A DNA stretch of 19,444 nt, from assembly GCA_023440865.1 (NCBI GenBank), contig JAEXRM010000223.1:1-19444 (forward strand), in the 5' to 3' direction. The notes below the pieces were generated by a model. The model was not told the origin of the DNA. It did no database searches and was given only the letters and a program-made list of their open reading frames with translations. Each line of letters starts with the position of its first letter. Positions within the stretch are counted from its first letter, which is position 1. Positions 15,967 to 19,444 of this stretch are shown one piece after another. A program made the translations under genes and the position numbers. The stretch comes from Bacillota bacterium (GTDB lineage: Bacteria; Bacillota; Clostridia; DSM-8532).

Positions 15967-17064
15967 ATGAACCCGAAGATCCCTTTCCGTACCGATGCCG
16001 CGAAGAAATGCGGCATGCGCGCCCTGATGGCTGCGACAGCCCTGTCGATGCTGCTGGCTTCCGGCTGCACGATGATGCCCCAGGAGGAGGAGGCGCTCGC
16101 GCCGCCGCTGAAGGTGCCGGAAAAGGTCACCTATGAGACGCTCGAGGTCAAGAAGGGCATCATTGAGCGCAAGCTGCGCGCGACAGGCCGGTTCATGTCC
16201 GTCGCCCAGGCGAATGTGCAATTCACCGAACAGGGTGGCCGACTCGAGACCATTCATGTGAAGATCGGCCAGAAGGTCAAGAAGGGTGACGTCCTGGCCA
16301 CCCTCGACACGCAGGCGCTCGGCGATGACACGCGACTGCAGGAGATCGCGCTCGAACGGGCACAGCTGGGCTATGACAAGCTCAATGCGCAATATGAGGC
16401 GACACGCACCTCGACCGACCCCACCGCCGCACCCGCCGAGCAGAAGAACCGCCTGCTGCAGGCCAAGTTCGATCTCGATCTGGCCCGACTCGACGTGGAA
16501 TCCGCCCGCATCCGGCTGGAGTCCCTCCGCCGCGCGCTGGCGGAGTCCCAACTGCTTTCCCCCATCGACGGCGACGTGACCTACGTCACGAACCTGAAGA
16601 CCGGTGACCATGTGGAAACCTACGCCACGGTCGTCACGGTTGCCGATCCGACCAAGCTGCAGCTGCGCTATGCGGATGACCGCGTGGGCGATTTCTCGAC
16701 CGGCATGCAGGTGACGGTGACCGTTGACCGTGTCGACTACAGGGGCGAGGTTGTCATGACGCCCGTCGATCTGCCCGTGGATGCGAAGGAGGAGCTCAAG
16801 GAAACCGTTCTCATCGCCGTCGAAGGGCTGCCCGAGGGCATCCGCATCGGTCAGGACGCCCAGATCCTCGCCATCCTCGAGCGCCGCGAGGATACCGTCG
16901 TCCTGCCCAAGTACGCGCTGAACAAGAACTTCGGGCGCACCTACGTCAATGTGCTGAAAAACAACATCCGGGAAGAACGCGATGTCGAAGTCGGCATCCA
17001 GTCGGAAACGGAGTTCGAGGTCATCAAGGGGCTCGAGCTCGGAGAGTCCGTCATCGTGCGATAA
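15967..17064 (+). CDS. Lipoprotein membrane-fusion (HlyD/MacA-like) adaptor
   Basis: A 365-aa exported lipoprotein. A signal peptide with a hydrophobic core (residues 18-32) ends in the lipobox LASGC, so Cys34 would carry the lipid anchor. The mature protein follows the adaptor plan: beta strand and first lipoyl half (about 83-115, with IHVKIGQKVKKGDVLATLD), a helical hairpin (about 120-195, Gln/Glu/Arg rich), second lipoyl half (SPIDGDVTYV onward), then beta-barrel and membrane-proximal strands. Such proteins couple an ABC permease to substrate, as in YknX or MacA. I chose the ATG at 15967 with GAGGTG 7 nt upstream; an in-frame ATG at 15946 with AGGAA is a real alternative. The permease gene follows after 149 nt. 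The substrate is unknown. Confidence 0.88.
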   Translation: MNPKIPFRTDAAKKCGMRALMAATALSMLLASGCTMMPQEEEALAPPLKVPEKVTYETLEVKKGIIERKLRATGRFMSVAQANVQFTEQGGRLETIHVKIGQKVKKGDVLATLDTQALGDDTRLQEIALERAQLGYDKLNAQYEATRTSTDPTAAPAEQKNRLLQAKFDLDLARLDVESARIRLESLRRALAESQLLSPIDGDVTYVTNLKTGDHVETYATVVTVADPTKLQLRYADDRVGDFSTGMQVTVTVDRVDYRGEVVMTPVDLPVDAKEELKETVLIAVEGLPEGIRIGQDAQILAILERREDTVVLPKYALNKNFGRTYVNVLKNNIREERDVEVGIQSETEFEVIKGLELGESVIVR

Positions 17065-17075
17065 CGGACTGACAG

Positions 17076-17188
17076 GGCGGGCCGGCGTTCCCCGGAACGT
17101 GCCCGCCGCACCTGCATTCCTCGGAATGCGCGCATACTTCCTGAGTTGGCTAACAGCATGACGCGCACCTTGTCAGGCTTGTCAACTC
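17076..17188 (+). other. Three consecutive stem-loops between adaptor and permease genes
   Basis: The 149-nt gap holds three hairpins. First, GGCGGGC (17076-17082) pairs with GCCCGCC (17101-17107) around an inner GTTC/GAAC helix. Second, GCATTCC (17114-17120) pairs with GGAATGC (17123-17129). Third, GAGTTG (17143-17148) pairs with CAACTC (17183-17188). TTGTCA is repeated at 17170 and 17180. None is followed by a T-run, so they may tune mRNA stability and the protein ratio rather than terminate. Confidence 0.5.
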
Positions 17189-17213
17189 GCCAACACAGAC
17201 AGGAGGACCCATC

Positions 17214-19444
17214 GTGTTTCGCTTGGTACTGCGGCGGATGTCCAGCAACCTATGGATGATCATCTGCCTGCTCCTTGGCACCATACTCGCCACCTCGCTC
17301 GTGTGCAGCATCCCGCTGTACACGGATGGCATCATGCAGCGCATGCTGACCAAGGACCTGGAGAACCACCAGGTCGAGAAGGGCGAATTTCCGGGCTCCT
17401 TTTCGGTCAAGGCGGTCCTCAACTACGCCTATGAGGGCAAGGACCGCTCCAACGCCCTGCGCTGGTTCCGCAACCGCATCTGGAACGTCATGGGTGAGGC
17501 ATACAACGTGCCGTACCTGACCAAGGTGGAGGAGGTCCGCGTCAGCCACTCGGTCGTCGTGTCCGATCCGCCGGACATCAAGCGCCCGGAGGGGTACTAT
17601 GCCGAGCTTGCCTACCGCTCGGGCCTGCCGGAGCACGTGAAGGTCACGAACGGTCGGATGTACGCGGACAAGACGGTCGATGGCGTGACCGAGGTCGTGG
17701 TGGGCGCGCAGACACTCAAGGAGATGAACCTGCTGCTCGATGGCGAGTACACCGTCAACAGCAAGCTCTCGAAGGAGACGGCATCGCTCAAGGTCCGCAT
17801 CGTGGGCGTCGTGGAGCCGGCGGACCCGTCAGACCCGTACTGGACCCGGAGGCTCTCCGAGGGCACAAACGCCCTCTACATGTCCGAATCGATCTTCAAA
17901 CCCGCCTATGTGGAGGGTGACTGCCCCTTTCTGCGCGAGGGTTTCTGGTTTTACGCCTTCGACTACCACAAGATCAAGGTGGACGACCTCACAGGCATCA
18001 TCGATACCTGGAACAGCCAGCGCGAGCTCGTGAAGAAGTATCGCGGCGTGCTCGAGTCGGAAATGCCGGCGATCGACATCATTTCCTCCTACCACGACCG
18101 TGCGGCGCAGCTGACCACGACGCTGTGGGTGCTGGCGGTGCCGGTCCTGCTGATGCTCGTGTTCTATATTTTCATGGTCTCCCAGCTGATCGTGGGCAAC
18201 GACGAGAACGGCATCGCCGTCCTCAAGAGCCGCGGCGCGAGCAAGTCGCAGATATTCCGCAGCTACCTGCTCGAGAGCGTGCTGCTGGGCCTGGTCGGGC
18301 TTGCCTCGGGTCCGCCGCTGGGTCTGCTGCTGTGCCAGGTTCTCGGATCTTCCAACGGCTTCCTCGAGTTTGTCGGCCGCACCGCCCTGCCGCTGTCGAT
18401 GGGCATCAAGGCCTACCTGTACGCTGGAGCGGCTTTCCTGTCGATCGTGTTCACCATGCTGGTACCCGTGCTGATGCAATCGCGCACCACGATCGTCAAG
18501 GTCAAGCAGGGAAAGTCGCGCGCCCGCAAAGCCTTCTGGCGGAAGTATTTCCTTGATGTCATCATCCTGGGCGTCGCCTTCTACGGCCTGTATCAGTTCC
18601 AGCGCCAGCAGAGCATCCTGGCGACCACCGGAGTCAACGCGGGCGCGATCACCGTTGACCCCATCCTGTTCCTGACATCCACACTGTTTGTCCTGGGTGC
18701 CGGCTTGCTGTTCCTGCGCGTGTATCCCTACATCATCCGCTTCGTCTACTGGCTGGGGCGCCGCGTCTGGTCCCCGGTCATGTACATCTCGCTGGTCCAG
18801 GTCGGGCGTTCGCGCGGCCAGGAACAGTTCCTGATGCTTTTCATCATCCTGTCGATCTCCATCGGCCTGTTCAACGCCAACTCGGCCCGCACGACCAACC
18901 GCAACGTCGAGGACAAGACGCGGTACCAGGTCGGCGCCGATGTCGTCGTCGATCCGGTCTGGAAGACGAACGATGTCCCAACCGCATCAAGCGCGCTCAT
19001 TCCCGATGGCGCGCCCGCGGCGGCGGCTTCATCGAGCTCATCGAAGGATGCGATCAAGTACATCGAGCCTGATTACGCCTCCTTCGCCGGACTCGCAGGA
19101 GTCGAGGCGGCCACGAAGGTGCTCCGGGTGAGCGATGTGCGGGCGCGGGGCTTTGAGACCGAGGCTTCCGGCGTGCAGCTGATGGCGATCAAACCGGCGG
19201 AGTTCGGCAAGATCGCATGGTTTCGCTCCGGTCTGCTCTCCCATCACATCAACGAGTACCTCAACCTGCTGACGGATGCGCCCAAAGCGGCGCTGCTCTC
19301 CACCAGCCTGATGGACCAGCTCAAGGTGAAGCCCGGCGACAGCATCACCCTTTCCTGGCGGGGCAACAATACCATCGAAGTGACCGTGTACGCCTTTGTC
19401 GACTACTGGCCCACGTTCAATCCCAATCCCCGGGTCGACCCAAC
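17214..19444 (+). CDS. FtsX-like (MacB-type) ABC transporter permease, 3'-truncated
   Basis: The frame stays open from GTG at 17214 to the window edge, 743 complete codons without a stop. AGGAGG at 17201-17206, 7 nt upstream, supports the GTG start. Residues 12-32 form an N-terminal membrane segment, followed by about 270 extracytoplasmic residues. Hydrophobic segments then cluster near 303-325, 352-378, 396-421, 445-462 and 480-515. GIAVLKSRGASKSQIFRSYLLES (about 334-356) is the typical cytoplasmic loop of FtsX/MacB-fold permeases. Another membrane segment (about 536-556) begins a second, partly seen extracytoplasmic domain with an Ala/Ser-rich stretch. The size suggests a two-unit permease of roughly 1000 residues or more. 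With the lipoprotein adaptor upstream it would form a tripartite exporter; the ATPase is expected downstream. The substrate is unknown. Confidence 0.88.
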   Translation, partial: MFRLVLRRMSSNLWMIICLLLGTILATSLVCSIPLYTDGIMQRMLTKDLENHQVEKGEFPGSFSVKAVLNYAYEGKDRSNALRWFRNRIWNVMGEAYNVPYLTKVEEVRVSHSVVVSDPPDIKRPEGYYAELAYRSGLPEHVKVTNGRMYADKTVDGVTEVVVGAQTLKEMNLLLDGEYTVNSKLSKETASLKVRIVGVVEPADPSDPYWTRRLSEGTNALYMSESIFKPAYVEGDCPFLREGFWFYAFDYHKIKVDDLTGIIDTWNSQRELVKKYRGVLESEMPAIDIISSYHDRAAQLTTTLWVLAVPVLLMLVFYIFMVSQLIVGNDENGIAVLKSRGASKSQIFRSYLLESVLLGLVGLASGPPLGLLLCQVLGSSNGFLEFVGRTALPLSMGIKAYLYAGAAFLSIVFTMLVPVLMQSRTTIVKVKQGKSRARKAFWRKYFLDVIILGVAFYGLYQFQRQQSILATTGVNAGAITVDPILFLTSTLFVLGAGLLFLRVYPYIIRFVYWLGRRVWSPVMYISLVQVGRSRGQEQFLMLFIILSISIGLFNANSARTTNRNVEDKTRYQVGADVVVDPVWKTNDVPTASSALIPDGAPAAAASSSSSKDAIKYIEPDYASFAGLAGVEAATKVLRVSDVRARGFETEASGVQLMAIKPAEFGKIAWFRSGLLSHHINEYLNLLTDAPKAALLSTSLMDQLKVKPGDSITLSWRGNNTIEVTVYAFVDYWPTFNPNPRVDP

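Overview
The window is about 19.4 kb of GC-rich bacterial chromosome with core and metabolic genes. The gene set points to a high-GC Firmicute, probably Clostridia: an rpoC close to Bacillus RpoC in sequence, a PheB-type ACT protein next to a homoserine dehydrogenase, separate hisI and hisE, sigma-A promoters, strong Shine-Dalgarno sites, and a lipoprotein adaptor paired with an FtsX-type permease. I saw no rRNA, tRNA, CRISPR array, insertion sequence or phage gene. The taxonomic call is inference; no marker was searched.

Layout. (1) 2-2983: the C-terminal four fifths of rpoC, closed by a strong terminator. (2) 3148-6173: a consensus promoter with a palindrome-rich leader, then a three-gene cluster: a DUF402 protein, an unusual cytoplasmic fusion of a ParB-like N-terminal region to a BMP/PnrA-type ligand-binding domain, and a Cys-cluster (YkgJ-like) protein overlapping it by 4 nt. 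(3) 6281-9585: pheB, an inverted metallophosphoesterase, then hom-hisI-hisE (aspartate-family and histidine synthesis). (4) 9639-10686: a terminator shared by hisE and a convergent rhodanese gene, and a divergent Fur-family regulator. (5) 10948-11326: HU with a UUCG-capped terminator. (6) 11412-13066: a UMF1/Atg22-like MFS transporter, then a 72-aa unknown ORF behind a promoter loaded with repeats. (7) 13026-15529: a divergent AraC regulator and a family 4 glycosidase (MelA-like), ending in a very long terminator hairpin. (8) 15530-19444: a long structured leader, a lipoprotein membrane-fusion protein, and the first 743 codons of an FtsX-like ABC permease that runs off the window.

How they may work together. 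PheB, Hom, HisI and HisE are amino-acid supply. Fur and rhodanese fit metal and sulfur homeostasis. AraC and MelA form a minimal sugar-response pair. The adaptor and permease look like two parts of a MacAB/YknXYZ-like exporter whose ATPase would lie downstream. The best candidate for something undescribed is the region 2 cluster: the DUF402 family includes nucleoside tri/diphosphatases and PnrA-type BMP domains bind nucleosides, so a nucleotide- or nucleoside-responsive intracellular module is a reasonable but untested idea.
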